NCBI GenBank assembly: GCA_030425505.1
Contig: JAUIAB010000012.1
Span: forward strand, 36,082-100,081
DNA length: 64,000 nucleotides
Direction of reading: 5' to 3'
DNA from: Bacteroidia bacterium
GTDB lineage: Bacteria > Bacteroidota > Bacteroidia > Cytophagales > Flammeovirgaceae
Positions within the stretch are counted from its first letter, which is position 1. Every line of letters begins with the position of its first letter. The notes beneath the pieces were generated by a model that saw only the letters and a program-made list of their open reading frames with translations, did not search any database and was not told where the DNA came from. The position numbers and the translations under genes were made by a program. Shown piece after piece: positions 43,837-52,474 of the stretch.

Positions 43837-45618
43837 TTATATAAAGTTTGGCAAATCCAGCTTTCTAGCAATTCTGTAAGCAGCATTAACTTGCCCTACG
43901 TGGCTATAAATTTGAGGAAAGTTTCCCCACTGATCTCCAGAAATAGGATCAACATCCTCACTCAAGAGTCCAAGGTGATTGCTAAACTGATTCAACTTAT
44001 CAAAAGCTTCCACAGCTTCCTCTACTCTGCCTACACAAGCTAAAGCTTCTACATACCAATACGCACAAATCAAAAAAGTGGTTTTAGGTTTACCAAAATC
44101 ATCGGAATGTTTATATCTAAAAAATAAGCAATGATCTGTTTTAAGCTCTGCTTCCAGCCCTGCTAAATGTTTCTTTGCAGCTTCTGAGTTTGGGTCAAGG
44201 TAATTCATTGTAATCAGTTGCAAGCAGCTTGCATCTACTTGATCTGAACCTTGCGCTTGCATATATATTCCACTTTTATTTTTGCAGGACTCTAGAAGAA
44301 CTCCCGCTTCATTTTTTAGCTTTAGTGCTTTTTTTGCCAAATCAGAGTCTTTAAAAAATTCTGCAATTTTATATGCCGCAGAGCTTCCTGCCCAGTGAAA
44401 TAGCAGTGTATAGGTATGAAGTTGAGCCCTATTTCTAAACTCCCAAATCCCAGCATCCAACTCTTGCATGGTTTCCTCTATTTTTTTTAAGGAGTGTTCT
44501 ACCAGCCTTTTGGAATAGACTCTTTGTTTATTTGTAAATCTTTTGTCATTGTATAATGGCAGAAGAGAAGTAAGAACTTGTCCGTAGACATCATTTTGAA
44601 TATGGGTATATGCATCATTACCAACTCTTACTGGTTTATTTCCCATGTATCCACTAAGATGATCCAGCTCTTTTTCATGTATCTTCTTCTCAGTATTTAT
44701 CTTATAAAGAGGCTGAAAACGGTCTTTCTCTTGCCTGGTAGCATTTTCTATAAAATGGAAATACCCTTCTAATTCCTCAAAGTGACCAATATTGTTAAGT
44801 GCTGTGAGGGTGTAATAGGTATCTCGCATCCAACAATATCTATAGTCCCAGTTTCTGGTAGATTGGTCAAATTCTGGTAAACTTGTACTTCCTGCTGCTA
44901 TTATGGCTCCCGTATCCTCGTATTGATGGATTTTTAGAACCAATGCAGATCGTATAATTTTATCTTGAGCAAATGTTCCTATGCTTGTAGACTTTATCCA
45001 TGTTTTCCAGTATTCCTTTGTTTTTCTTAAGAAAACCTCTGCTGTATTCTCTATGGTAGACTCTAAAGGAACACCATAGGTTAAAAAGAGGTATTTGGTC
45101 TCATTTAGAACAAAAGAAGACTCATTCAAAATGTAGTTTAATGGAATATTAGCCGTAAGGCGAAGTTGTTGTTCAAAGCCCAAGTATCGGATGTGGTTAC
45201 TTCCTAATGCTGGTTCAGGGATCATTTTTCCATAATCCCCTACAGGATTGCAGCTAACCTTAATACTTGGAGTACCTTCCAAAGGTTCTATTTTTCTCAC
45301 AAGCATCAAAGGCTTGTAGTATCTTTCGTGCTGATAAAACCTTGGAGCAAAATCAGTAACTCTGAACTTTCCATCGCTGCTCTCAAAGTCTGTGCATAAA
45401 ATATTTGTATTATCTATGTAATGCTGAGAAGACGAAAAGTTTTCAGATTCTGGTTTTATATAGAAGTGACCTCCTTTTTTCTTATCAAGCATTCCCCCAA
45501 AAACAAAACTACTGTCAAACCTAGGCCAGCATAGCCATTGTATATTAGCTTGAGTATCAACGTATGCCAAATAAGCACAGTTGCCTACGAGTCCATAGTT
45601 ATAGGAATGCTTTGCCAT
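43837..45618 (-). CDS. glycoside hydrolase family 15 (glucoamylase/trehalase-like)
   Basis: A 593-residue protein with the GH15 layout: N-terminal beta-sandwich (about 1-225) and an (alpha/alpha)6 barrel (about 235-593). Diagnostic segments are RNWDYRYCWMRD (about 245-257) and SEDVDPISGDQWGNFPQIYSH (about 556-577), each containing a likely catalytic glutamate or aspartate region. No signal peptide is present, so it acts inside the cell, probably on trehalose, glycogen-type or other alpha-glucosides. Start is 5 bp after the DUF5606 gene. Confidence 0.9.
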   Translation of the reverse strand: MAKHSYNYGLVGNCAYLAYVDTQANIQWLCWPRFDSSFVFGGMLDKKKGGHFYIKPESENFSSSQHYIDNTNILCTDFESSDGKFRVTDFAPRFYQHERYYKPLMLVRKIEPLEGTPSIKVSCNPVGDYGKMIPEPALGSNHIRYLGFEQQLRLTANIPLNYILNESSFVLNETKYLFLTYGVPLESTIENTAEVFLRKTKEYWKTWIKSTSIGTFAQDKIIRSALVLKIHQYEDTGAIIAAGSTSLPEFDQSTRNWDYRYCWMRDTYYTLTALNNIGHFEELEGYFHFIENATRQEKDRFQPLYKINTEKKIHEKELDHLSGYMGNKPVRVGNDAYTHIQNDVYGQVLTSLLPLYNDKRFTNKQRVYSKRLVEHSLKKIEETMQELDAGIWEFRNRAQLHTYTLLFHWAGSSAAYKIAEFFKDSDLAKKALKLKNEAGVLLESCKNKSGIYMQAQGSDQVDASCLQLITMNYLDPNSEAAKKHLAGLEAELKTDHCLFFRYKHSDDFGKPKTTFLICAYWYVEALACVGRVEEAVEAFDKLNQFSNHLGLLSEDVDPISGDQWGNFPQIYSHVGQVNAAYRIARKLDLPNFI

Positions 45619-45623
45619 ATGGA

Positions 45624-46172
45624 TTACTTTTTGGCTTTAGGCTTTTTTATTGCTGCTTTTTTTGTCGTTACTTTTTTCTCTCCTTCTTCTTTTTTTGCAG
45701 CAGCTTTCTTTTTTTCACCTTTCTTTTCCTCGTTCTTTTTATTTTTTTCTTCTTCTGGTTGGTTTAGCAACTCTGGGGATGTTTTAGAAATAATAGTATA
45801 CCATTTGATCAACTTTTTAATATCTGAAGGGTAAACTCTATCTCTATCATAGTTGGGCAGTAAATCTTCTAAAAACTGAATTAGTGCTTTGTTGTCTTTT
45901 AGATCTATAGAAGAGACTTGATCTTTGAATTGTTTGTAAATTTTCCTAAAAATCTTGTCTAATGAAATTGAGTCATCTTCTTCACCCGTTATATAAATAG
46001 CAATTTCACTAAGCACAGAAAATGCCTGGTTAGCTGGCAAAGTAAAACGAACTAATCGATCTTCCATACTTTGTACTACAGCACGATTTTGGGTTCGCTT
46101 CAATACTATGAAAAGCCCTGGTTTTCCAGAGATTGCTAAAATGCTTTTAAAATCAATTGTTTTGCTAGACAT
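45624..46172 (-). CDS. DUF5606-domain protein with Lys/Ala/Glu-rich tail
   Basis: A 182-residue protein. The N-terminal 70 residues (FKSILAISGKPGLFIVLKRTQNRAVV, then ESMEDR-like segment) match the DUF5606 family of Bacteroidota, function unknown. After a helical middle part the last 45 residues are almost only Lys, Glu and Ala (KKNEEKKGEKKKAAAKKEEG), a low-complexity tail that may bind nucleic acid. It heads the DUF5606 - GH15 - hydrolase - sixA operon. Confidence 0.85.
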   Translation of the reverse strand: MSSKTIDFKSILAISGKPGLFIVLKRTQNRAVVQSMEDRLVRFTLPANQAFSVLSEIAIYITGEEDDSISLDKIFRKIYKQFKDQVSSIDLKDNKALIQFLEDLLPNYDRDRVYPSDIKKLIKWYTIISKTSPELLNQPEEEKNKKNEEKKGEKKKAAAKKEEGEKKVTTKKAAIKKPKAKK

Positions 46173-46691
46173 TCTTATTATTTGAATAATTTATACGACT
46201 GCAATTATACTAAATGAGATTTGAGATTGTTAAGGCTATTATGAAGTTTAGTATTATTAATGTAGCATTACTATTCACCAATTTCATTAAAAATATCTTT
46301 AGATGAGAACTGTCCTTTTGCTTTTACAAAATCAATTATTTGTTGTTTTCTACTATCTATCACTTGTTATATTTAAGCTCACAAAGTTACTGCTTTAAGC
46401 TCATAATCCAGTCGCATTTGAGCTATATATTATCTCGAGATGAGCTACAAAGGTCAATGAATAAGGAAAGTTTTTTAAAGTATTATTCGACTTTTCGAAG
46501 TCAAGGTCTTTTAGAGTTTAATTTAGGAGCGTACTCAAGCATATTTGAAAATATTTGGGAAGCAAGGTTTTAAATAACAGAAAGGGATATGTGTCTAAAC
46601 AAGTAAGCTTAGTGCAAAGTTTACTGCCTCTCATTTTCAACTAGTGCTTTACTTGCATTCCTTTTACAATTTGTTACCAATAATATTCTCT
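46173..46691. other. 519-bp gap with gene debris, between DUF5606 and Shedu genes
   Basis: No intact gene is supported. A winged-helix-like fragment lies on the minus strand at 46271-46363. On the plus strand 46340-46573 is open for 77 codons, with a hydrophobic start and the end NKESFLKYYSTFRSQGLLEF; I do not recognise it and it overlaps the fragment, so I do not call it. The rest is AT-rich without clear signals. The content fits an old insertion site next to a defence gene. Confidence 0.5.
46271..46363 (-). pseudogene. possible winged-helix fragment (30 aa)
   Basis: A 30-codon stretch starting GTG and ending TAG reads MIDSRKQQIIDFVKAKG then QFSSKDIFNEIGE. That is the look of the first two helices of a winged-helix DNA-binding domain found at the ends of Fic-type or regulator proteins. 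No further domain follows, so it is a truncated remnant or a chance frame. Confidence 0.35.
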
Positions 46692-47843
46692 TTAAAATGG
46701 TAGATCAAGATCATTTTCGCATTCAATTTCACTCTCCTCTTGATTACCTAAAATGAACTTTGCACGTTGTAGTAATTCATCATATGTTAGTATTTCTACA
46801 TTATTTAATCCTTTTCTAAACAATTCAAAGCTTGCTATTTGCTCAATGTTACCCTTAAACTCATCAGTATGACCAATCAATAAAATCCCTTTAGGCCTTA
46901 CTGTGTAAGTTCTTTCATTAATTAAGTCTCTATTTTTAAACTCTTCTGCTTCCTTTTGCCAGGACTTGCAATTAGTTTGAACTTGTAAAACTCCCCCTAA
47001 AACTTCACTTCCTAAAAGCCAAGCTCCATTTCTATATCTCTTTTTTTCTTTTGCTCTTGGAGTTTCTGCTAACAATTTAGAAGATGGTTTTTTAATTTCA
47101 ACTAGTACAGTGAATTTTAAATTTTCTGCATTTGTACTTGTTAGATAATCTCCTTTTTGCTTTCCTTTTCCATCGTATTTTTCTCCTCCATAATTAGGCT
47201 GATCAGATTCTATAGTCAAAAATTGATAGTTTAAGCCATATCCAAATATCCAATCATTTATAGCGAAAAAATCTTGCCAATAACTTTCATCTTTTTTGGT
47301 ATCATTAATATTTAGCTCAAATTCTTTTAAAGATTTAAGTCTGTTGCTTTGAATTCTTGAATGAGCTAGCCTTGTAGCTAAATCAGGATTCTTGTCAATA
47401 AGCTCTTCCCAAATTTCTTCTCCATAATCTTTCTCTAATAACTTTTCAATGTATTCTTTTCTTTTACGTGGGACATTAACTACTTCTTCACTTGTTCCAA
47501 CAACATATTCTGTTTCCCCACGCTTAACACCTTTTTGGCTTAATGCATATAATTTGGTAAGCCCGTCGTATAAATTTTTAGTTGGCGTACTTCGCAAATT
47601 TATTTTTACTCCTTCTCCGCCTTTTAAAGTATTTAAATTAATGGAATTAATATCTTCCCACTCATCATTTCTTCCTTTTCGTTGGTGTATTATTGTACCA
47701 CTAACAGTTTCGCCAGTTTCAAGTTTCTTGTCATTAATCTCACCTAAAAACAACCTACGAGTGGTTTCTTTTTCATCAATGATAATTGGTTCATTGACTA
47801 TTTGAGAGTTGTAAGATGTACTTTTAGTCGTAAATTTTTCCAT
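46692..47843 (-). CDS. Shedu-type anti-phage nuclease (SduA, DUF4263)
   Basis: A 383-residue protein. The C-terminal half is the Shedu/DUF4263 nuclease: YWQDFFAINDWIFGYGLNYQF (residues 189-209), then KGDYL (Asp232), the catalytic VEIKKP (Glu249, Lys251), the conserved glutamine region GGVLQVQTN (Gln287), GILLIGHTDEF and the closing FELFRKGLNNVEILTYDELL. The N-terminal half is variable, as in other Shedu proteins. Shedu is a single-gene phage defence system; the trigger here is unknown. It stands alone between gene debris and repeat copy D, which fits a mobile accessory gene. Confidence 0.85.
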   Translation of the reverse strand: MEKFTTKSTSYNSQIVNEPIIIDEKETTRRLFLGEINDKKLETGETVSGTIIHQRKGRNDEWEDINSINLNTLKGGEGVKINLRSTPTKNLYDGLTKLYALSQKGVKRGETEYVVGTSEEVVNVPRKRKEYIEKLLEKDYGEEIWEELIDKNPDLATRLAHSRIQSNRLKSLKEFELNINDTKKDESYWQDFFAINDWIFGYGLNYQFLTIESDQPNYGGEKYDGKGKQKGDYLTSTNAENLKFTVLVEIKKPSSKLLAETPRAKEKKRYRNGAWLLGSEVLGGVLQVQTNCKSWQKEAEEFKNRDLINERTYTVRPKGILLIGHTDEFKGNIEQIASFELFRKGLNNVEILTYDELLQRAKFILGNQEESEIECENDLDLPF

Positions 47844-48185
47844 CGTTTTTTATACTAGTTGATATTAAAAACTTCCCTAATATCTATTTAAATAAACTCA
47901 AAATTAGCACCTTTTCAAACTCTACTCGCATTTAAAACCCATACCCAATACTTATTGATTGCACCCTTGGCAAAGAGGCTAGGTCAAAGACCGAGTGGAT
48001 TAGCAGGGTGAGCCCTGGCTTTGACAGCCGGGAAGAGCCTTGCGAGAGGGTGCCCTAGTTTATTAATTTTCTCCTCCTCCAGCATTAGCTTTTAACATCT
48101 GCAAATTAAATGTCACACAAATTATTTTTTTCCTATAAAAAGAAGGGACGGAATATTTAAATTTGATTTAAAGTGTTAAGAACCT
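47844..48185. other. intergenic region with repeat copy D
   Basis: This 342-bp gap contains about 115 bp of AT-rich sequence upstream of the Shedu gene (its promoter should be here), repeat copy D at 47961-48056, and 130 bp leading to the CoA-transferase gene. A TAAATTTG box at 48158-48165, 20 bp before the start codon, fits the Bacteroidota -7 consensus TAnnTTTG, but I see no good -33 box, so it is only a weak promoter candidate. Confidence 0.5.
47961..48056 (+). repeat. structured dispersed repeat, copy D
   Basis: 96-bp copy. Closing stem gcaccct (47961-47967) with agggtgc (48047-48053), extendable by a T-G wobble. Inner helix ggct + 2-nt bulge + gtcaaag (47977-47989) with ctttgac + agcc (48019-48029). 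Compared with A and C, the second pair of the lower helix is T-A instead of C-G: both partners changed, so pairing is kept. Confidence 0.85.
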
Positions 48186-48884
48186 ATGGCAAATAAAGTA
48201 GTAAAAGATGCAGATAAGGCAGTAGAAGGGATAAAAAGTGGTATGACAATAATGCTTGGAGGCTTTGGTTTGTGCGGCATCCCCGAAAACTCGATTCAGG
48301 CACTATTAAAACTAGGAGCAAAAGATCTAACTTGTATATCCAATAATGCTGGGGTAGATGATTTTGGGCTTGGCTTACTGTTAAAAACCAGGCAAATCAA
48401 AAAGATGATTTCGTCTTATGTAGGAGAGAATGCTGAGTTTGAGAGGCAGCTTTTAGCAGGTGATCTCGAAGTAGATTTGATACCCCAAGGAACATTAGCG
48501 GAAAGGATACGTGCTGGTGGTGCTGGAATTCCTGCTTTTTTTACCCCTGCAGGGTATGGAACAGAAGTAGCAGAAGGGAAAGAGATACGAGAGTATAATG
48601 GAAAGAATTATCTTTTAGAAAGCTGGCTTAAAGCAGATTTCTCGATAGTTAAAGCTTGGAAAGGAGATGCTAATGGCAATTTAATATATAAAGGAACAGC
48701 TCGGAATTTTAATCCAATGATGGCAGCAGCTGGTAAAATAACCATTGCTGAAGTAGAAGAGCTTGTGCCTGTGGGCGAATTGGATCCGAACTTCATCCAT
48801 ACACCAGGTGTATATGTACAGAGGATATTCCAAGGAGACCGTTACGAAAAACGAATAGAACAAAGAACATTCAGAGAAAACTAG
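48186..48884 (+). CDS. scoA: 3-oxoacid CoA-transferase subunit A
   Basis: A 232-residue alpha subunit of a type I CoA-transferase (succinyl-CoA:3-ketoacid or acetate type). The N-terminal [18 protein letters not shown] motif, [14 protein letters not shown] and [18 protein letters not shown] segments are typical of subunit A. The catalytic glutamate belongs to subunit B, which is usually the next gene; here a DUF445 gene follows, so B must be encoded elsewhere or is missing. Involved in ketone-body or short-chain acyl-CoA use. Confidence 0.92.
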   Translation: MANKVVKDADKAVEGIKSGMTIMLGGFGLCGIPENSIQALLKLGAKDLTCISNNAGVDDFGLGLLLKTRQIKKMISSYVGENAEFERQLLAGDLEVDLIPQGTLAERIRAGGAGIPAFFTPAGYGTEVAEGKEIREYNGKNYLLESWLKADFSIVKAWKGDANGNLIYKGTARNFNPMMAAAGKITIAEVEELVPVGELDPNFIHTPGVYVQRIFQGDRYEKRIEQRTFREN

Positions 48885-48922
48885 TACTCAACCAAACGTA
48901 AAAGTATTTAGCTCGATAAGAT

Positions 48923-49537
48923 ATGAATTACGCTTTATACGCTATTTTACCTTTTATATCTGGCGCTATTGGGTGGTTTACCAACTATGTAGCCATAAAA
49001 ATGCTATTTCACCCTAGAAAGCCAAAAAAGATACTCTTCATGACTTTTCACGGGATATTCCCGAAAAGAAAACCTACTCTTGCCAAAAGGCTTGGAAGAG
49101 CAGTTGCAAAAGATCTTTTGTCGGTAGAGGTATTGAAAAATAAAATTGACACGGAAGAAAATAGGAGTAAACTAAAAGAGACGATTTCCAATGAATTTGA
49201 AGTGTATATTAAAGAAAAATTTGCTTCAGGAAACCCTATTCTTTCTATGTTAGCTAAAGGCTCTATGTCAAAACAGTTGGTGGAAAAAGTTAGGACTATG
49301 TTGGACGAGCTAATTCCCAAGCTAATGGATCAGATAACTGGTAAAATCCAGGATGCAAACATTGAAGAAACAGTTGAGGAAAGGGTGCTTCAGTTTTCAG
49401 ATCAAAAGTTTGAAAACCTTCTGATGTCTGTTATAAAAAAGGAGCTGAAGTTTATAGAAATAGCTGGAGCAATATTGGGCTTTGTAATTGGTGTCTTTCA
49501 AGTAGCGCTAGTAATCGTGACTCAGGAAATACTATAA
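48923..49537 (+). CDS. DUF445-family membrane protein
   Basis: A 204-residue protein with a membrane segment at each end (AILPFISGAIGWFTNYVAIKML and IAGAILGFVIGVFQVALVIV) and a long charged helical middle. The N-terminal GAIGWFTNYVAIKMLFHP and PKRKPTLAKRLGR segments are the DUF445 hallmark. Members are roughly half the size of the Bacillus YheB type. Function unknown, possibly a membrane scaffold. It lies 38 bp after scoA and 30 bp before the SNF2 gene, so it may be co-transcribed with both. Confidence 0.85.
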   Translation: MNYALYAILPFISGAIGWFTNYVAIKMLFHPRKPKKILFMTFHGIFPKRKPTLAKRLGRAVAKDLLSVEVLKNKIDTEENRSKLKETISNEFEVYIKEKFASGNPILSMLAKGSMSKQLVEKVRTMLDELIPKLMDQITGKIQDANIEETVEERVLQFSDQKFENLLMSVIKKELKFIEIAGAILGFVIGVFQVALVIVTQEIL

Positions 49538-49567
49538 GTAAATACAAAATCTTCTTGTACAGAGGCA

Positions 49568-52453
49568 ATGAAAGTATCTGCCGAAAAACCTTTTCAAATC
49601 ATATATTCTCTTTACACCCATCAGTACCTTGGTGGGTTAATAGAGTCTTTTGCAGTTCAGCTGGATAATACTGGGGAGCTGAGTTTACTATATCAAAATA
49701 TAGGACCTCAAAACGCTCAAGAGTTCTCTTCACAACTCGATAGTAAAGACTTTGAACTTATACAATGGATAGAGGCAATACAGCAAGACTCGGTCGTAAA
49801 AAAATTCTCCAGCAAAAGGCTAGAACTGGAGAAGTTCTTTCTGACAGTTTATGATAAAACCCAAGGAGACAAAGCCCTTCAAGCTGTTATTGCAGAATAT
49901 TTGGACTCCTACAAAAGAAAGATTCTCGCATCGCTTAAAGGGAGGCAGGTGTTTGAGATGGGAAATGATGGATATCCTGCATACAAGCCTGTGGAGGTGT
50001 TTGAAAAAAAAGCTAATACTCGTTTTTTATTTTTTAAAAATGAAAATAATACCCACTACTTTCCAACTATAAAGCTGGATGGTGAAAGCTTGGATTTCAG
50101 ACAAAAAAATGCTTTAGTCTTTTGCTATAAACCAGCGTGGATGCTGTTTAACAATAAACTATTTGGGTTTGAAAAAGAGTTGGATGGGAAAAAGCTAATT
50201 CCCTTTCTTAAAAAGAAGTTTATAGTTATACCACCAGAGGTAGAAAATGATTATTATCGTAAATTTGTAGCTCCTCTGATAGAAACTCTTCCTGTAAAGG
50301 CAAAAGGCTTTCAAATAACAGATATTAATGAAAAGCCTGAGCCAATAATAGAAATTACTGAAATTACAACAGAAGAAGAAGACAAGATTTTAGTTAGCCT
50401 AAAGTTTTCATATGGTCAACATATAATAGACAGTAAAGAAAAAAGAGAAATTATTACCAGGTATAATGAAGATCATACTAAACCTGTATTTTTTAAGATC
50501 AAGAGAAGGTTGAATTACGAAAGTGAAATAATAAATACTCTGAAACACCTAGGTTTACCTTTTGAAGATCTGACAACTTTTCAAAAGGCTGGAAAAGTAT
50601 TCTCTTGGGTAAATAAAAACCAAGAAAAACTAAAAGAGCTTGGTATTCAAATACATCAAAGTAAATCAAATAAAAACATTTACTTCATTGGGGAACAAAT
50701 TATTAATCTGAAGCTTGATGAAAAAAATGACTGGTTTGACATAAAAGCAGAAGTTAGGTTTGGGGAGTATAAAATTCCGTTTGTAAAGCTCAGAAAATAC
50801 ATTCTAAAAGGCATTAAGCAGTTTAAGCTGCCAAATGGAGAGCTGGCGGTAATACCAGAATCGTGGCTTCAAAAGTATACGGATATTATTCAATTTTCTG
50901 AGGTTGATGATCAGGATAGAGAAGATCAAATAAAACTTAAAATGCATCATTTTGGGTTAATTGATAACTTAAACGATGAAGTTGGTAATACTAGCTTAAA
51001 TCAAAAGCTATCCTCTCTCCTTAATGATACATCTATAAAAGAGACCTCACTACCCTCTTCTTTTAAAGGCAAGCTGCGTTCATATCAACTAGCAGGGTAC
51101 AATTGGCTTCAGTTTTTAAACCAAAATAATTTAGGAGGTTGCCTGGCAGATGATATGGGTTTAGGTAAAACTATTCAAACGCTTGCATTCATTGCCAGCT
51201 TAAAAGACAAAAAGCCAGATTCTATATGCTTGCTTGTAATGCCCACTTCACTGCTGTATAACTGGGAAGAAGAAGCTGGAAAGTTTACTCCTAGTCTTAA
51301 AACACTTATCTACAGAGGTGCAAATAGAGATGAAAGCTTAAAAGAAATGTCAAGCTATGATATGATCATAACCTCTTATGGAGTTTTAAGACTAGATATT
51401 GATAAGCTATCTAACTTTTATTTTGATTATATAATTTTAGATGAGTCCCAAGCGATAAAAAATCCAGAAGCAAATATCACAGCATCTGTTAATCAGTTAA
51501 AAAGCAGAGGAAAATTAGTACTAACTGGTACACCAGTGGAAAACAGCACCCTGGATCTTTGGTCCCAAATGAATTTTATAAACCCAGGGATCTTAGGTTC
51601 TTTAAATACTTTTAAGAAAAATTATCTTACTCCTATAGAGAAGAAAAATGATCCAGTAAAAAGAGAAAAGCTTCATGCTATTGTGAAACCGTTCATTTTG
51701 AGAAGGGAAAAAAGTCAGGTTGCTAAAGAGCTGCCTCCAAAAGTAGAAAAAGTTCTTTATTGCGAAATGAGCCAATCTCAGGCAAAGAAATATGAGGAAA
51801 TAAAATCCTATTACCGAAATGAACTATTAAAAGAATTGGATGAGGGAGGGATCAATAAGTCGTATATAAAAGTTTTACAAGGGTTAAGCCAATTGCGTCA
51901 AGTCGCCAATCACCCTAAAATGATTGATCCTACCTATTCTAATACGTCTGGGAAGCTGGAAAATATATTATACACGCTTGAAGGTATAATTTCCAAGAAT
52001 CATAAAGTTCTGATATTCAGTCAATTTGTAAAGCATTTAAAAATAGTTAAAGAAGAACTAGAAGAAAGAAGTATCTCATTCAACTACTTGGATGGGCAAA
52101 CGAAAAACAGAAAAGAAGTAGTAGATACTTTCCAAAGTAGCTCTAAAATACAGGTAATGCTAATATCATTAAAGGCAGGAGGAACGGGCTTAAATCTAAC
52201 AGCTGCTGATTATGTGTTTATTTTAGATCCATGGTGGAACCCTGCTGTGGAAGCTCAGGCAATAGATAGAGCGCACAGAATAGGACAAACAAAAACAGTT
52301 TTTACGTATAAATTCATCAGCAAAGAAACGGTAGAAGAAAAAATTCTACAGTTGCAAAAGAAAAAATCTGACTTAGCAAAGACACTAATTTCAGCAGATG
52401 AAAGTTTTGTAAAAAAACTAACTAAAGAAGATATCGAGAAAATATTAACTTGA
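49568..52453 (+). CDS. SNF2-family DEAD/DEAH helicase
   Basis: A 961-residue ATPase. The C-terminal 470 residues are the SNF2 engine: motif I DDMGLGKT (about 529-536), motif II DESQ (about 624, in ILDESQAIKNP), LTGTPVENSTLDLWSQMNF, and the helicase-C part with LISLKAGGTGLNLTAADYV and QAIDRAHRIGQT. The N-terminal 490 residues are beta/alpha mixed, with no cysteine-rich SWIM zinc motif that I can see. Such bacterial Swi2/Snf2 proteins (RapA- or HepA-like) remodel nucleoprotein or RNA polymerase complexes. Not visibly linked to a restriction system. Confidence 0.9.
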   Translation: MKVSAEKPFQIIYSLYTHQYLGGLIESFAVQLDNTGELSLLYQNIGPQNAQEFSSQLDSKDFELIQWIEAIQQDSVVKKFSSKRLELEKFFLTVYDKTQGDKALQAVIAEYLDSYKRKILASLKGRQVFEMGNDGYPAYKPVEVFEKKANTRFLFFKNENNTHYFPTIKLDGESLDFRQKNALVFCYKPAWMLFNNKLFGFEKELDGKKLIPFLKKKFIVIPPEVENDYYRKFVAPLIETLPVKAKGFQITDINEKPEPIIEITEITTEEEDKILVSLKFSYGQHIIDSKEKREIITRYNEDHTKPVFFKIKRRLNYESEIINTLKHLGLPFEDLTTFQKAGKVFSWVNKNQEKLKELGIQIHQSKSNKNIYFIGEQIINLKLDEKNDWFDIKAEVRFGEYKIPFVKLRKYILKGIKQFKLPNGELAVIPESWLQKYTDIIQFSEVDDQDREDQIKLKMHHFGLIDNLNDEVGNTSLNQKLSSLLNDTSIKETSLPSSFKGKLRSYQLAGYNWLQFLNQNNLGGCLADDMGLGKTIQTLAFIASLKDKKPDSICLLVMPTSLLYNWEEEAGKFTPSLKTLIYRGANRDESLKEMSSYDMIITSYGVLRLDIDKLSNFYFDYIILDESQAIKNPEANITASVNQLKSRGKLVLTGTPVENSTLDLWSQMNFINPGILGSLNTFKKNYLTPIEKKNDPVKREKLHAIVKPFILRREKSQVAKELPPKVEKVLYCEMSQSQAKKYEEIKSYYRNELLKELDEGGINKSYIKVLQGLSQLRQVANHPKMIDPTYSNTSGKLENILYTLEGIISKNHKVLIFSQFVKHLKIVKEELEERSISFNYLDGQTKNRKEVVDTFQSSSKIQVMLISLKAGGTGLNLTAADYVFILDPWWNPAVEAQAIDRAHRIGQTKTVFTYKFISKETVEEKILQLQKKKSDLAKTLISADESFVKKLTKEDIEKILT

Positions 52454-52474
52454 CATAAAAACTCCTTATTCATT

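Noticed and set aside
45624..45780. Lys/Glu/Ala-rich tail of the DUF5606 protein taken as a possible frameshifted or foreign segment
   Set aside because: Frame, codon choice and stop are consistent with a normal low-complexity tail.
46340..46573. 77-codon plus-strand frame beside the Shedu gene
   Set aside because: Hydrophobic, low-complexity start, no recognised domain, overlaps a better minus-strand fragment; left as debris.
48062..48110. Minus-strand short frame MLKANAGGGEN after repeat copy D, resembling a small precursor peptide
   Set aside because: Only 11 codons, no modifying enzymes or transporter nearby, and chance is likely at this length.
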